DNA of 64,000 nt from Legionella_C dresdenensis (GTDB lineage: Bacteria; Pseudomonadota; Gammaproteobacteria; Legionellales; Legionellaceae): positions 9,579 to 73,578 of the forward strand of contig NZ_JBHSAB010000028.1 in assembly GCF_042649825.1 (NCBI RefSeq), given 5' to 3'. This document shows positions 42,048 through 51,800 of this stretch, in pieces (position 1 is the stretch's first letter; every line of letters starts with the position of its first letter). Under the pieces are notes generated by a model. That model ran no database searches, had not been told where the DNA came from, and saw nothing but the letters and a program-made list of their open reading frames with translations. The translations under genes and the position numbers were made by a program.

Positions 42048-43964
42048 ATGAATTTTCTAAAAAAGAACTGGCTGATCAAACGCTTTGTAATCTGGTCATT
42101 TTTATTAAATTCGTTTATTTTTTGCATCGTTGGCGCGGGCTATTTAAAAACGATGCTGGCTTCGGATACCTTGTTTCAAAATTCTTTCTGCCGTTTTGAG
42201 AGCCTGCTTGGAAAGGCAGTTGTTATCAGTTTTGCGGTTTTGAATTACCTGACTTATATGATGTTGCTGGCGTTTCTGCCAGGAATGCTCATTTTGCTGA
42301 TTGCATTATTAATCCCCAATAACCGTTTGATAAAATGCTTAAGCTTTTTGACGGCAGTAATCTGCCTGCTGGCTATTATTGCAGACAGTCAGGTCTACTC
42401 CCTGTTTCGTTTTCACATCAATACCACTATCCTCGGCATGGTATTTGACGGCGGTATGTTGGGGATATTTGGTTTTTCGCAACTGGAGCTGGGGTTTTTT
42501 GCCATTATAATTGTGCTTGTAGCTTTGCTTGAGTACTGGCTTGTGCGATTGGTCTGGCAAAAGATAGTTATCGCAAACCGTTTTAATATTGAATATACCA
42601 TCCTGATTATGTGGTTGGGTGTATTTCTGATTTGTTATTTCACCTTAATCCAGTCGCTGAGCAAGTATATGAATATTTTCAGCCAGCAGACACCCAGTTT
42701 GCCCTGGTATACTCAGCTGTACTCTTATCTGATTCCCAGCAGCAATGTTGAAGATATTTTATATCGTTATTCGGAGCACAAATATTCACAACCGTTATTT
42801 GTTACCGACAAAGTCAAATACCCACTGACGGATATGCAGTGCCGAAAACCTGATAAACCCTATAATATTATCTTGATAATGGTTGATTCCCTGCGTTTTG
42901 ATGCCCTGCAGGAAAAAGCCATGCCGAACGCGGTTCGCTTTGCCGGCAAAGGTTTGCAGTTTAAGCATCATTTAAGCGGAGGTAATTCAACGCAAGCCGG
43001 GATTTTTTCTTTATTTTATTCGTTACCTTCCATGTATTGGAGCGCAATGGCATCCTATCAGGTTGCTCCGGTTTTTATTGATCTGCTCCTTGCTAATGGT
43101 TATCAATTCCATATTCTATGGTCGCAAGGTATAAAAAAACCACCGTTCTATAAAACTGTGTTCAATCATATTTCCGATATTGCCTGGAAGGGCGGCGCAC
43201 CTGGCTATGACATTGGCGACAAAGATCGCTTTATGACCAGTCAGGCAATTAAATTTTTAACTGAGAATACTGCAAAAAAAACAAAACAGCCTTTTTTTCT
43301 CAGTTTATTTTATGATGCGGCACATGGCTACTGCGGTAACCAGAGTTATCCTGAAGAATTTAAACCGGCTATTCAATACTGTCTCAGGCTCAGAATGAAC
43401 AATAAAATTGATCCGCTTCCTTATCATAACCGCTATTTAAATGCCGTAAAGTTTGTTGATGGCGAAATTGGCAAACTGCTTGAAGCAATTGAAAAGCAAG
43501 GGTACTTGAATAATAGCATTGTGATTTTAACCTCTGATCATGGTCAGGAATTTAATGATAACCATCAAAACTACTGGGAACATGCCAGCAATTTTACCGA
43601 TGCCCAGATTCATGTGCCGCTGGTTATTCACTGGCCGGGGAAGAAAGCTCGAATAATTAATTATCAGACTGGCAGTTATGATATCGTACCGACCCTGATG
43701 CAGGGTATATTCGGCTGCCGTAATCCGATTAATGACTACAGTATTGGCCAGAATTTATTACTTAAAAAGGAGCGCAAACCTTTTATGCTGGTCGGCAGTT
43801 ATGTCAATATGGGGATTGTAGAACAGGAAAGACTCACGACATTACAAGTCTCGGGTAATATTATGATTACTGACAAACGGGCGGTACCGATGGAATATGC
43901 TTTACCTGATAAGGAAATATTGAAACAGTCAATGTATCTGATGCGGAAATATTATGCCAAATAA
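42048..43964 (+). CDS. Inner-membrane sulfatase-like protein, YejM/PbgA type
   Basis: Protein of 638 residues. Five membrane segments occupy residues about 10-210 (DUF3413-like), then a periplasmic alkaline-phosphatase/sulfatase domain with IILIMVDSLRFDAL (about 275), GNSTQAGIFSLFYS (the position of the sulfatase nucleophile, here Thr), ILTSDHGQEFND and WEHASNFTDAQIHVPLVIHWP. In enterobacteria YejM controls outer-membrane lipid balance by regulating LpxC degradation; whether this protein does so is inferred. Its end overlaps the start of the TolC-like gene by 11 bases, so it is likely cotranscribed with the efflux genes. Confidence 0.85.
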   Translation: MNFLKKNWLIKRFVIWSFLLNSFIFCIVGAGYLKTMLASDTLFQNSFCRFESLLGKAVVISFAVLNYLTYMMLLAFLPGMLILLIALLIPNNRLIKCLSFLTAVICLLAIIADSQVYSLFRFHINTTILGMVFDGGMLGIFGFSQLELGFFAIIIVLVALLEYWLVRLVWQKIVIANRFNIEYTILIMWLGVFLICYFTLIQSLSKYMNIFSQQTPSLPWYTQLYSYLIPSSNVEDILYRYSEHKYSQPLFVTDKVKYPLTDMQCRKPDKPYNIILIMVDSLRFDALQEKAMPNAVRFAGKGLQFKHHLSGGNSTQAGIFSLFYSLPSMYWSAMASYQVAPVFIDLLLANGYQFHILWSQGIKKPPFYKTVFNHISDIAWKGGAPGYDIGDKDRFMTSQAIKFLTENTAKKTKQPFFLSLFYDAAHGYCGNQSYPEEFKPAIQYCLRLRMNNKIDPLPYHNRYLNAVKFVDGEIGKLLEAIEKQGYLNNSIVILTSDHGQEFNDNHQNYWEHASNFTDAQIHVPLVIHWPGKKARIINYQTGSYDIVPTLMQGIFGCRNPINDYSIGQNLLLKKERKPFMLVGSYVNMGIVEQERLTTLQVSGNIMITDKRAVPMEYALPDKEILKQSMYLMRKYYAK

Positions 43965-45201
43965 AATGCGTTTGGGAGTGTTAAGCCTGTTAGTTGCCAG
44001 TGTTATATGGCCAATTTCTGTTGCTGCGTCATTGTTTACTTTCCAGCAGGCAATTATTATTGCCTGGAAGAATAATCCCGACTTACAGGCAGCTATTGAC
44101 AAGTCAAACGTTCAAAAAGGCAAAGTATTACAATCCGGTTTATATCCTAACCCCTTTTTCCTGCTCCAGGGCGAAGATTTTGGCGGATCAGGAGTTTATA
44201 AAAGTTATGAATCTGCTGAAACAACGTTTTCAATTACTCAACCCATACCGCTGGGTAATCGCCTGCATTACTTAAAAAACGCCGCTTATGCTGATTATCT
44301 GACAGCAATTGCTGCTATTAACGTTAAAAAATCGGCTATATATCGTGATGTGGGTTCGGCTTATATAGATACCTACTATGCTGGGCAATGGTATGCGGTG
44401 ACTCAAAAACTTACCCGGTTACATAAAAATCTGGTGGCAGAAATTAAACGCCGATTACAGGCGGGAGCAGGCGCTCAGCTTGATTTGAAGCTTGCTGAAA
44501 TTCGTTTGGGCGAAGCAGTGCTTAATCAGCGCCGTGCATTGGTTGATTTAAAAGTGGCAAAAGCCGCGCTGACTCGGGTTTTAGGCAGTGCAATTCCCGC
44601 ACATAGCGAATTCAGCGACAAAGGATTACGGCACCGGTCTTGGCCCTGGAAAGTCATTAAAAAGCAGATGGATCAAAGCCCGGCATTAATTGGTAAAAGA
44701 TTGCAGTTAGAAGCGCAGCGAAAAAGAATTATTGCGGTTAAAAAAGCGGTATGGCCGGATTTGATGCTTCAGGCAGGAGCACGTCATTTTTCGGATGACG
44801 GCAGTAATGCCGCCGTTATGTCAGTGGGCGCTGAAATGCCGGTTTTTGATCGGAATCAGGGAAAAATTGCTGCCGGTTATGCGCAATATAATCAGATATG
44901 CTATGAGTTAAAATCATTGCGTCTGCAGTTGGAGCATAATCTCTATCAGTTAGCGGTTAATGCTGAAAACAGTGCGTATGAAGCCGAGCAAGTGACCAAA
45001 GTTCTGTTGCCGCATGCCAGGGAAGCAATTGATTATGCCCAGAAGGGTTATAAGCTCGGCCGTTACAGTTATTTCGAGTTATCTGCCGCAATGAATGCCG
45101 TATTTGAAGAAGAGAAACATTACCAACAGGCTCATGCACAATTACACAAGGCCTATATACAGATTGCAGGAATTTTAGGGAGAGATGATGCAGCTAAATA
45201 A
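43954..45201 (+). CDS. helC: Outer-membrane efflux protein HelC (TolC/CzcC family)
   Basis: Protein of 415 residues with a signal peptide (LGVLSLLVASVIWPISVAAS) and the long coiled helices of outer-membrane efflux proteins, for example ALVDLKVAKAALTRVLG and LKSLRLQLEHNLYQLAVNAEN. It forms the outer-membrane channel of the RND pump. It overlaps yejM-like upstream by 11 bases and helB downstream by 17 bases. The three-gene order matches helCBA of L. pneumophila, a CzcCBA-type efflux system. Confidence 0.87.
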   Translation: MPNKMRLGVLSLLVASVIWPISVAASLFTFQQAIIIAWKNNPDLQAAIDKSNVQKGKVLQSGLYPNPFFLLQGEDFGGSGVYKSYESAETTFSITQPIPLGNRLHYLKNAAYADYLTAIAAINVKKSAIYRDVGSAYIDTYYAGQWYAVTQKLTRLHKNLVAEIKRRLQAGAGAQLDLKLAEIRLGEAVLNQRRALVDLKVAKAALTRVLGSAIPAHSEFSDKGLRHRSWPWKVIKKQMDQSPALIGKRLQLEAQRKRIIAVKKAVWPDLMLQAGARHFSDDGSNAAVMSVGAEMPVFDRNQGKIAAGYAQYNQICYELKSLRLQLEHNLYQLAVNAENSAYEAEQVTKVLLPHAREAIDYAQKGYKLGRYSYFELSAAMNAVFEEEKHYQQAHAQLHKAYIQIAGILGRDDAAK

Positions 45202-46075
45202 ACAAAGTCTGACAATTATTCTGGCGTTGTTTATGCTATCGGCAGGACATGCTCATGAATCAGGGCAGATTCAACTCACGGATGAAGCCGTTACGCGGAA
45301 TCAGATTAAAATTGAACAGGCACAAAGCGCAACGATCAGGAGAGTGCTGGATGTCGTCGGCAAAATAAGAGTAAATACTGATAATGCCGCAGTCATTTTC
45401 CCGCGCTATTACGGCATTATTAAATCAATGACTAAAAATCTTGGCGATTCTGTAGTGAAAGGGGAAGCCATTGCGGTTGTTGAAAGTAACGAAAGCCTGC
45501 AAAGCTATACCATTTATTCGCCAATTGCCGGCACTGTGGTAAAAAAACAGGCGATAGCCGGAGAATTAGCCAAAGGCGATAAGCCGATTTATCAGATTGC
45601 CAATCTGGATACAGTCTGGGCTGACCTGACTGTTTATCGTAAAGAGGCAAACCTGGTTAAAAAAGGAATGGCTGTTACCATCAATGCCGATGCCGGCGGT
45701 ACCGAGGCGCGTTCAGTAATCAGCTATATTTCCCCACTCGGCATTGAAGATAGCCAGACAATATTAGCGCGGGCGATTTTAACAAATCCGACTGGTGAAT
45801 GGTTGCCTGGCATGTATATCAGTGGAACTATTCTTTTGGCAGAAAACAACGTACCGGTAGCGGTTCGTCCAGATGCTATTCAGCAGCTGCAGGATAAAAC
45901 CGTCGTGTTTGTGCGTAAAGGGCAGCAGTTTATCCCTACACCGGTAACGCTTGGTGAACAGGATGCAAAATGGATTGAAGTGAAATCAGGCCTGAATGCT
46001 GGCGACAGTTATGCCGCGGAAAACAGTTTTTTATTAAAAGCTGATTTGGGTAAAAACCAAATTGAGCATGATTAA
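45185..46075 (+). CDS. helB: Membrane fusion protein HelB (CzcB family)
   Basis: Protein of 296 residues. Signal peptide (LTIILALFMLSAGHA), a barrel-sandwich hybrid segment (IIKSMTKNLGDSVVKGEAIAVV and YSPIAGTVVKKQAIAGELAKG) and a beta-barrel. It is shorter than most CzcB proteins. It links the inner-membrane pump to the outer-membrane channel in the periplasm. ATG 45185 or ATG 45188 could be used. It begins inside helC and ends 15 bases before helA. Confidence 0.88.
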   Translation: MMQLNKQSLTIILALFMLSAGHAHESGQIQLTDEAVTRNQIKIEQAQSATIRRVLDVVGKIRVNTDNAAVIFPRYYGIIKSMTKNLGDSVVKGEAIAVVESNESLQSYTIYSPIAGTVVKKQAIAGELAKGDKPIYQIANLDTVWADLTVYRKEANLVKKGMAVTINADAGGTEARSVISYISPLGIEDSQTILARAILTNPTGEWLPGMYISGTILLAENNVPVAVRPDAIQQLQDKTVVFVRKGQQFIPTPVTLGEQDAKWIEVKSGLNAGDSYAAENSFLLKADLGKNQIEHD

Positions 46076-46090
46076 AAATACGGAGAGCCA

Positions 46091-49000
46091 ATGCTCAAAA
46101 GGATTATCAATGCGTCACTCAAATACCGCTGGCTGGTTATATTATTGACTTTGACTATAAGCGCTCTTGGTATCGTCAATTTTCATTATTTGCCCATTGA
46201 CGCTGTACCTGACATTACCAATGTTCAGGTTCAGATTAATACTGTAGCCGCAGGACTTACACCGCTTGAAGTCGAAAAAAGAATTACCCTGCCGCTGGAA
46301 ACGGCCTTAAGCGGTATGTCAGCACTTGATTATAGCCGCTCTCTTTCGCGCTATGGCTTGTCACAGATTACCGTTGTGTTTAAAGATAACACTGATATAT
46401 ATTTTGCCCGCCAGATGATTAATGAACGTCTGCAGGAAGCGCGCAACAAATTACCGCCCGATGTAACGCCTGTGATGGGACCCGTTGCAACAGGTCTGGG
46501 TGAAATTGTGATGTATATTGTCGATAATCCCGGCAATCGGCTTGATGCGACCGAATTGCGAACAATACAGGATTGGGTTATCAAGCCGCAATTACGGTTT
46601 GTTCCGGGTGTTGCCGAAATTAATACGGTCGGCGGGTTTGCAAAGCAGTATCATATTTTGCCTGATCCCAAAAAATTGATTCGTTATGGTTTGAGCCTCA
46701 ATGAAATAGTGGTTGCACTGGAAAATAATAATGCCAACACGGGCGCGGGTTATATCGAGCGTAACGGCGAACAATATCTGATTCGGGTTCCCGGGCAGAT
46801 TCATACCATTAAACAGATTAAAAATATCGTGGTTGCCAGCCACGACGGTACGCCTGTGCATATTAAAGATGTGGCGGAAATCAGTCTTGGCAAGGAGCTT
46901 CGAACCGGTGCGGCAACTGCCGATGGCAAGGAAGTGGTCTTGGGTACAGTATTAATGTTCATGGGTGAAAACAGTCGCACAGTGGCTGAGCGAGTAACTC
47001 AAAAGTTGGAGCAAATTAATAAATCACTCCCTCCGGGTACCAAAATCGAACTGGTGTATAATCGGCTTAAATTAGTTGATGCAACGATTAATACGGTAAA
47101 AAATAACCTGCTTGAAGGGGCGATACTGGTTTGCGCCGTATTGTTGATTTTTTTAGGTAATATTCGGGCAGCGCTTATTACGGCTATGGTCATTCCATTA
47201 TCAATGTTATTGACCATTACCGGAATGGTCTATGATAAAATCAGTGCAAATCTGATGAGCCTTGGCGCGCTTGATTTTGGGTTAATCGTTGATGGTGCGG
47301 TAATTATCGTTGAAAATTGCATGAAGCAGCTTGCCCGCGAACAACAACGAACTCAACGCCTGCTAACCCGTAATGAGCGGATACAGATTACTGCACGTGC
47401 GACACAGGAAGTCATTCGGCCAAGTGCCTTCGGGGTGTTAATCATTACTGCAGTGTATTTGCCGGTTTTAACTTTGACTGGGATAGAAGGAAAAATGTTT
47501 TTGCCTATGGCTGAAACAGTCATTATTGCACTATTGTCCTCGCTTCTGTTCTCAATGACCTTTATTCCGGCTGCGATTGCTTTATTCCTGAAAGGGCCGA
47601 TAAAGGAGAAAAAATCTGGCTGGCGTAAACAATTCACGCTTGGTTATAAGCATTTACTGACCTATTGTCTGCAGCGTTGGTTAGCGGTAATCAGCCTGGC
47701 CATAGCTCTGGCGGTTATCAGTGTGGTGATTGCCTTTCGGTTAGGCGCAGAATTTGTTCCAAGTCTTAATGAGGGAGATATCGCCTTACATGCCTTGCGC
47801 ATTCCGGGAACCAGTTTAAGCCAGTCGATTGCAATGCAGCATCAATTGGAAAAAAACCTTAAAAAAGTCCCTGAAGTTGATTTTATCTTTTCAAAACTGG
47901 GTACAGCTGAAATCGCGACAGATCCTATGCCGCCCAATGTCGCGGATACTTATATTATAATTAAACCCAAAAAAGATTGGCCCAAACCGCACAAAACAAG
48001 AGCTGAACTGATTCAGGCCATTGAGCAGGCGATTGATCAGTTACCCGGTAACAGTTATGAATTTTCACAGCCGATTCAAATGCGTTTTAATGAATTAATT
48101 TCAGGTGTTCGCAGTGACGTGGCGGTAAAAATCTATGGCGATCAGATGCCGATTTTGGAAGCGGCTGCGGAAGCAGTGAGGCAAAAGTTACAAAAAATTG
48201 CAGGCGCGGCCGATGTCAAAATTGAACAGGCCAGCGGCTTGCCGTTATTGACCCTGAAGATTGATCGCTTATTGCTTGCCCGTTATGGCTTGCAGTTAAA
48301 TGAAGTACAGACAGCTATTGGTATTGCAATGGGGGGTAAAGTCGCGGGTCAGCTGTTTGAGGGCGATCGCCATTTTGATATTGTCGTTCGCTTACCGGAA
48401 AATTTACGTGCGGCTACGGATGTATTGCATAATGTATTTGTGCCTTTACCAATGGCGCCAGATGGCGAGCGCCATTTTATTCCCTTGACCGAGATCGCAA
48501 CTTTTGTTCAAAGCGAAGGGCCAAACCAGATAAGCCGCGAAAATGGCAAGCGTGTCCTGACCGTAACTGCCAATATCCGTAAACGGGATTTAAGTTCTTT
48601 CGTCAGTGAGGCCAAAAAACAGGTAGAAGCAATAAAATTGCCTCATGGCTACTGGTTAGGGTGGGGTGGGCAATTTGAGCAGCTGCAGTCTGCAACTAAC
48701 CGTTTGTTATTAGTCATTCCGGCGACTTTCTTATTAATTTATGTTTTGCTTTCAATTGCATTAAACAGTGCAAGAAACGCCGGACTGGTTTTCACCGCAA
48801 TCCCGTTAGCCTTGACTGGCGGTGTGTTTGCCTTATGGTTACGAGGCATTCCGCTTTCGATTTCAGCGGCGGTAGGATTTATCGCCTTGTCAGGAATTGC
48901 AGTTCTGAATGGCCTGGTGATGATAAGCTTTATGAACAAATTGCGCGAGAGCAATTATTCCTTATCCGAAGCCGCAATACTCGGCTCAGCTGCACGCTTG

Positions 49001-49186
49001 CGTCCGGTACTAATGACGGCCCTGGTCGCCTCACTAGGTTTTATTCCAATGGCAATTGCGACAGGCACTGGTGCAGAAGTGCAAAGACCGTTGGCAACAG
49101 TAGTGATAGGCGGCATTATTTCATCAACGTTTCTAACACTGATAGTCTTGCCGATTTTATATGTCATTTGGCATCGTAAGCGTTAA
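46091..49186 (+). CDS. helA: Heavy-metal RND efflux pump HelA (CzcA/CusA family)
   Basis: Protein of 1031 residues with 12 membrane segments and two large periplasmic loops. The heavy-metal RND signature DFGLIVDGAVIIVEN is in the fourth membrane segment region (about 395-410). YLPIDAVPDITNVQVQINT near the N-terminus and AVLNGLVMISF late in the protein fit CzcA. It uses the proton gradient to export divalent or monovalent metal ions; the metal is not readable. GGAGAG lies before the ATG. Terminates at a hairpin with a T tract. Confidence 0.93.
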   Translation: MLKRIINASLKYRWLVILLTLTISALGIVNFHYLPIDAVPDITNVQVQINTVAAGLTPLEVEKRITLPLETALSGMSALDYSRSLSRYGLSQITVVFKDNTDIYFARQMINERLQEARNKLPPDVTPVMGPVATGLGEIVMYIVDNPGNRLDATELRTIQDWVIKPQLRFVPGVAEINTVGGFAKQYHILPDPKKLIRYGLSLNEIVVALENNNANTGAGYIERNGEQYLIRVPGQIHTIKQIKNIVVASHDGTPVHIKDVAEISLGKELRTGAATADGKEVVLGTVLMFMGENSRTVAERVTQKLEQINKSLPPGTKIELVYNRLKLVDATINTVKNNLLEGAILVCAVLLIFLGNIRAALITAMVIPLSMLLTITGMVYDKISANLMSLGALDFGLIVDGAVIIVENCMKQLAREQQRTQRLLTRNERIQITARATQEVIRPSAFGVLIITAVYLPVLTLTGIEGKMFLPMAETVIIALLSSLLFSMTFIPAAIALFLKGPIKEKKSGWRKQFTLGYKHLLTYCLQRWLAVISLAIALAVISVVIAFRLGAEFVPSLNEGDIALHALRIPGTSLSQSIAMQHQLEKNLKKVPEVDFIFSKLGTAEIATDPMPPNVADTYIIIKPKKDWPKPHKTRAELIQAIEQAIDQLPGNSYEFSQPIQMRFNELISGVRSDVAVKIYGDQMPILEAAAEAVRQKLQKIAGAADVKIEQASGLPLLTLKIDRLLLARYGLQLNEVQTAIGIAMGGKVAGQLFEGDRHFDIVVRLPENLRAATDVLHNVFVPLPMAPDGERHFIPLTEIATFVQSEGPNQISRENGKRVLTVTANIRKRDLSSFVSEAKKQVEAIKLPHGYWLGWGGQFEQLQSATNRLLLVIPATFLLIYVLLSIALNSARNAGLVFTAIPLALTGGVFALWLRGIPLSISAAVGFIALSGIAVLNGLVMISFMNKLRESNYSLSEAAILGSAARLRPVLMTALVASLGFIPMAIATGTGAEVQRPLATVVIGGIISSTFLTLIVLPILYVIWHRKR

Positions 49187-49191
49187 TAAAA

Positions 49192-49224
49192 TGTTGGGTC
49201 AAACGACCCAACACTCTTTTTTTC
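49192..49224. terminator. Terminator between convergent helA and ctpA
   Basis: TGTTGGGTC-AAAC-GACCCAACA followed by CTCTTTTTTTC: a nine-base stem with a T tract on the helA side and AATTTTATT-type sequence on the other side. The stem closely matches the hairpin between tsaD and plsY. Confidence 0.8.
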
Positions 49225-49233
49225 AACCGGCTC

Positions 49234-50568
49234 CTACTGTTTAGCCACAGAAAGCCCTTTCAAAATGGTTAACGCCGCATACAATTGATAATCCTCATGC
49301 AGCAAAGCATTGTCATCTTTAGCATATTGCTCATTAATCGCCTGTTCGGCAGGATTAGTCGGCGTTGCCAGATGGCCGTTTAAATCGGCTTCGCTAAATC
49401 CGGCAAAAGGCGATTTAGCTGCTGCCTCTTTAGGGATTTCCATCTCTTCAATAATAATATCCGGTGTAATTCCTTTTGCCTGAATAGATGTGCCTGACGG
49501 CGTGAAATATAAGGCCGTGGTCAATTTAATAGCACGTTTTTCATCCAGCGGCAGCACAGTTTGCACCGAACCTTTACCAAAGCTGCGAGTGCCCAGAATA
49601 ATTGCGCGCTTATTGTCTTTCAGCGCACCAGCTACAATTTCCGAAGCCGAAGCAGAGCCGTTGTTAATCAGGACTACCATTGGCGCATTATCCAGAATAT
49701 CGCCGGGATTAGCGATTGCTGTAAAGCGGGAACCTGGCAATCTGCCCTGAGTGTAAACAATTAACTCATTCGGATCTTTCTTGTCATTATCAATAAAGTC
49801 ATCAGAAACCTGAATTGCTGAATCAAGTAATCCGCCAGGGTTATTACGTAAATCAAGGATCAAACCTTTTAACTTACCGCCAGCCTCCTGTTTGAGCTGG
49901 GCAATGGCATTTTCCATATCCTGAGCAGTCATAGCCTGGAATTGGGTCAAGCGGATATACCCATAATTACCGTCAAGTAACTTGCTTTTTACGCTTTTGA
50001 TCAGGATTTTTTCCCGAACCAGCGAAAAGTTTAGCGGTTTCGGCTCGCCTTTACGCAAGACTGTCAGATCAATCGTCGTACCTTGCTTGCCGCGCATCAT
50101 TTCGACCGCATTCTGCAGGGTGATTCCTTGGACTGATTTATCGCCTAACTTGATAATATAATCACCCGCTTTAATTCCCGCCCTGAACGCAGGAGTGTCA
50201 ATTAAAGGCGTTACTACTTTAACTACACCTTCTTCCATGGTGACTTCAATGCCCAAGCCGCCGAATTCGCCGCTGGTTGAAGTCTGTAAATCTTTGAACG
50301 CGTCCTCATCCAGATAGGCCGAATGGGGATCCAGCCCGTTTAACATGCCGCGGATGGCATTATTAAATAATTCCTGATCATCAACAGGTTTTACATAATA
50401 TTTTTTTATTTCATTGATTGCGTTAGAAAAACGTTGTACTTCTTCCATTGGTACACTTTTTTGAGGTCCGTCGGATGTGGAATTTGGAGTTAATGCCCAT
50501 GTCGGGAATACAAGTGCGAAAGAAATCAATGTAGCCAATGTGCCTGAATACAACGGGTTGTTACGCAT
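49234..50568 (-). CDS. ctpA: Carboxy-terminal processing protease (S41 family)
   Basis: ATG 50568 is chosen because AAGGAG lies six bases upstream and a signal peptide follows directly (LYSGTLATLISFALVFPTWA); 444 residues. A PDZ domain (FGGLGIEVTMEEGVVKVV) precedes the catalytic core: Ser in NGSASASEIVAG and Lys in GTRSFGKGSVQT form the Ser-Lys dyad. It cleaves C-terminal regions of periplasmic proteins, often peptidoglycan hydrolase regulators. The EnvC-like gene directly upstream on the same strand fits a role in cell-wall remodelling. Confidence 0.93.
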   Translation of the reverse strand: MRNNPLYSGTLATLISFALVFPTWALTPNSTSDGPQKSVPMEEVQRFSNAINEIKKYYVKPVDDQELFNNAIRGMLNGLDPHSAYLDEDAFKDLQTSTSGEFGGLGIEVTMEEGVVKVVTPLIDTPAFRAGIKAGDYIIKLGDKSVQGITLQNAVEMMRGKQGTTIDLTVLRKGEPKPLNFSLVREKILIKSVKSKLLDGNYGYIRLTQFQAMTAQDMENAIAQLKQEAGGKLKGLILDLRNNPGGLLDSAIQVSDDFIDNDKKDPNELIVYTQGRLPGSRFTAIANPGDILDNAPMVVLINNGSASASEIVAGALKDNKRAIILGTRSFGKGSVQTVLPLDEKRAIKLTTALYFTPSGTSIQAKGITPDIIIEEMEIPKEAAAKSPFAGFSEADLNGHLATPTNPAEQAINEQYAKDDNALLHEDYQLYAALTILKGLSVAKQ

Positions 50569-50675
50569 ATTTTTCTCCTTGGATAGCATGAAACGCAGAG
50601 CGCCCATCCTCCGATTACTGTGTAAAGCCAGGTTCATACCCATGAATAGACTTCAAGATGCAGAGAAATTCCGGT

Positions 50676-51800
50676 TCAGGACAGCCAATCAAGTGGTGGT
50701 ACAGCTTTTCCACGTTGCCTTACTTCAAAGTATAGACCGTTTTGCCGAATGCCACCGGTATGACCTACTGCCGCAATTTGTTCGCCTTGCAGAACCTGGC
50801 TGCCTTTACGCTTAAACAAAGATTGATTGTGGGCGTAAAGCGTCATAAATCCCTGACCATGATCAATTATCAATAATAATCCATAACCATTGAGCCAGTC
50901 ACTAAAAACTACCTTTCCAGGATAAACTGCATGCACAGCCGTGCCCTCATTGGCAAAAAAGGTAACACCCTGATTTAATTTTTGGGGGTGCTGACCATTG
51001 CTGGTAATGGGTTTGGGCAATTTATGCCGCATGGATACAAAAGGCTGTTTTGCTACTGCTATACTTTGCTGGCTTAATGTCTGCAATAACTGGGAAAGAT
51101 TCTTTTTATTTTTTTCGTATTCAGTGAGCATATGCTGCTTATTCTGGATCTCATGACTGAGCGACTCAATAACGGCTGTGTGATATTTCTTGTTCTGTTC
51201 CAGTTTTTTCTGATTCGCATACAGCTTCTGCTTTAATGCTTTCTGTTCATTCACTTCCGCCTGCAGGCTTTGCTGACTTGTGGTCAGATTTTGTTTCGTT
51301 TGATCGATACCATCAATTAATTGCAGGCGCGATTTAACCAGATACTGGTGAAAAGTCAGTAGCCGGCTTATGGCATAAGGTTCATCCTGATTAAGGATCC
51401 ATTTCATGGGTTGATATTCGCCAATTTTGTAGCGGATACGAATATGTTCAGCTAACAGTTTTTGCTGCGCCAGCAATTGCCGGTTTAATTCATTGACCTT
51501 CAATTGCAGGCTTAGAATTTTCTTTTGGTTGCCTGCCATCGTTGTCTCAATGGTATGCATTTTCTTAACGCTAAATCCAATTTCTTTCTCAGTGACAGCC
51601 AATTCTTTATTGAGCACGCCTCGCTTGTCATTGGCAGTTGTAAGTGTTTCCTTCAACCGGTTAATCTGGCTGTCCAGCTGCTTCAATTTACTTTTTGTCT
51701 GCACTACCGAAGGGGTTTCAAGACAATAGCCGGACATGGCATTGCCAATTAATACCGCAGCGCAAAATAATTTTATTACGGGCTTAACTCGTCGCAACAT
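50676..51800 (-). CDS. envC: EnvC-like murein hydrolase activator (degenerate LytM domain)
   Basis: Protein of 374 residues. Signal peptide (LFCAAVLIGNAMSGYC), long coiled coil over residues about 30-240, and a C-terminal LytM/M23 domain (GTAVHAVYPGKVVFSDWLNGYG, IIDHGQGFMTLYAHN). Zinc ligands are missing: the first His position reads NQGV and the final HxHFE motif reads LYFEVR. This is the EnvC pattern, where the domain activates amidases such as AmiA/AmiB instead of cutting murein. It overlaps gpmI by 17 bases, as in gammaproteobacteria where gpmI and envC are neighbours. Confidence 0.9.
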   Translation of the reverse strand: MLRRVKPVIKLFCAAVLIGNAMSGYCLETPSVVQTKSKLKQLDSQINRLKETLTTANDKRGVLNKELAVTEKEIGFSVKKMHTIETTMAGNQKKILSLQLKVNELNRQLLAQQKLLAEHIRIRYKIGEYQPMKWILNQDEPYAISRLLTFHQYLVKSRLQLIDGIDQTKQNLTTSQQSLQAEVNEQKALKQKLYANQKKLEQNKKYHTAVIESLSHEIQNKQHMLTEYEKNKKNLSQLLQTLSQQSIAVAKQPFVSMRHKLPKPITSNGQHPQKLNQGVTFFANEGTAVHAVYPGKVVFSDWLNGYGLLLIIDHGQGFMTLYAHNQSLFKRKGSQVLQGEQIAAVGHTGGIRQNGLYFEVRQRGKAVPPLDWLS

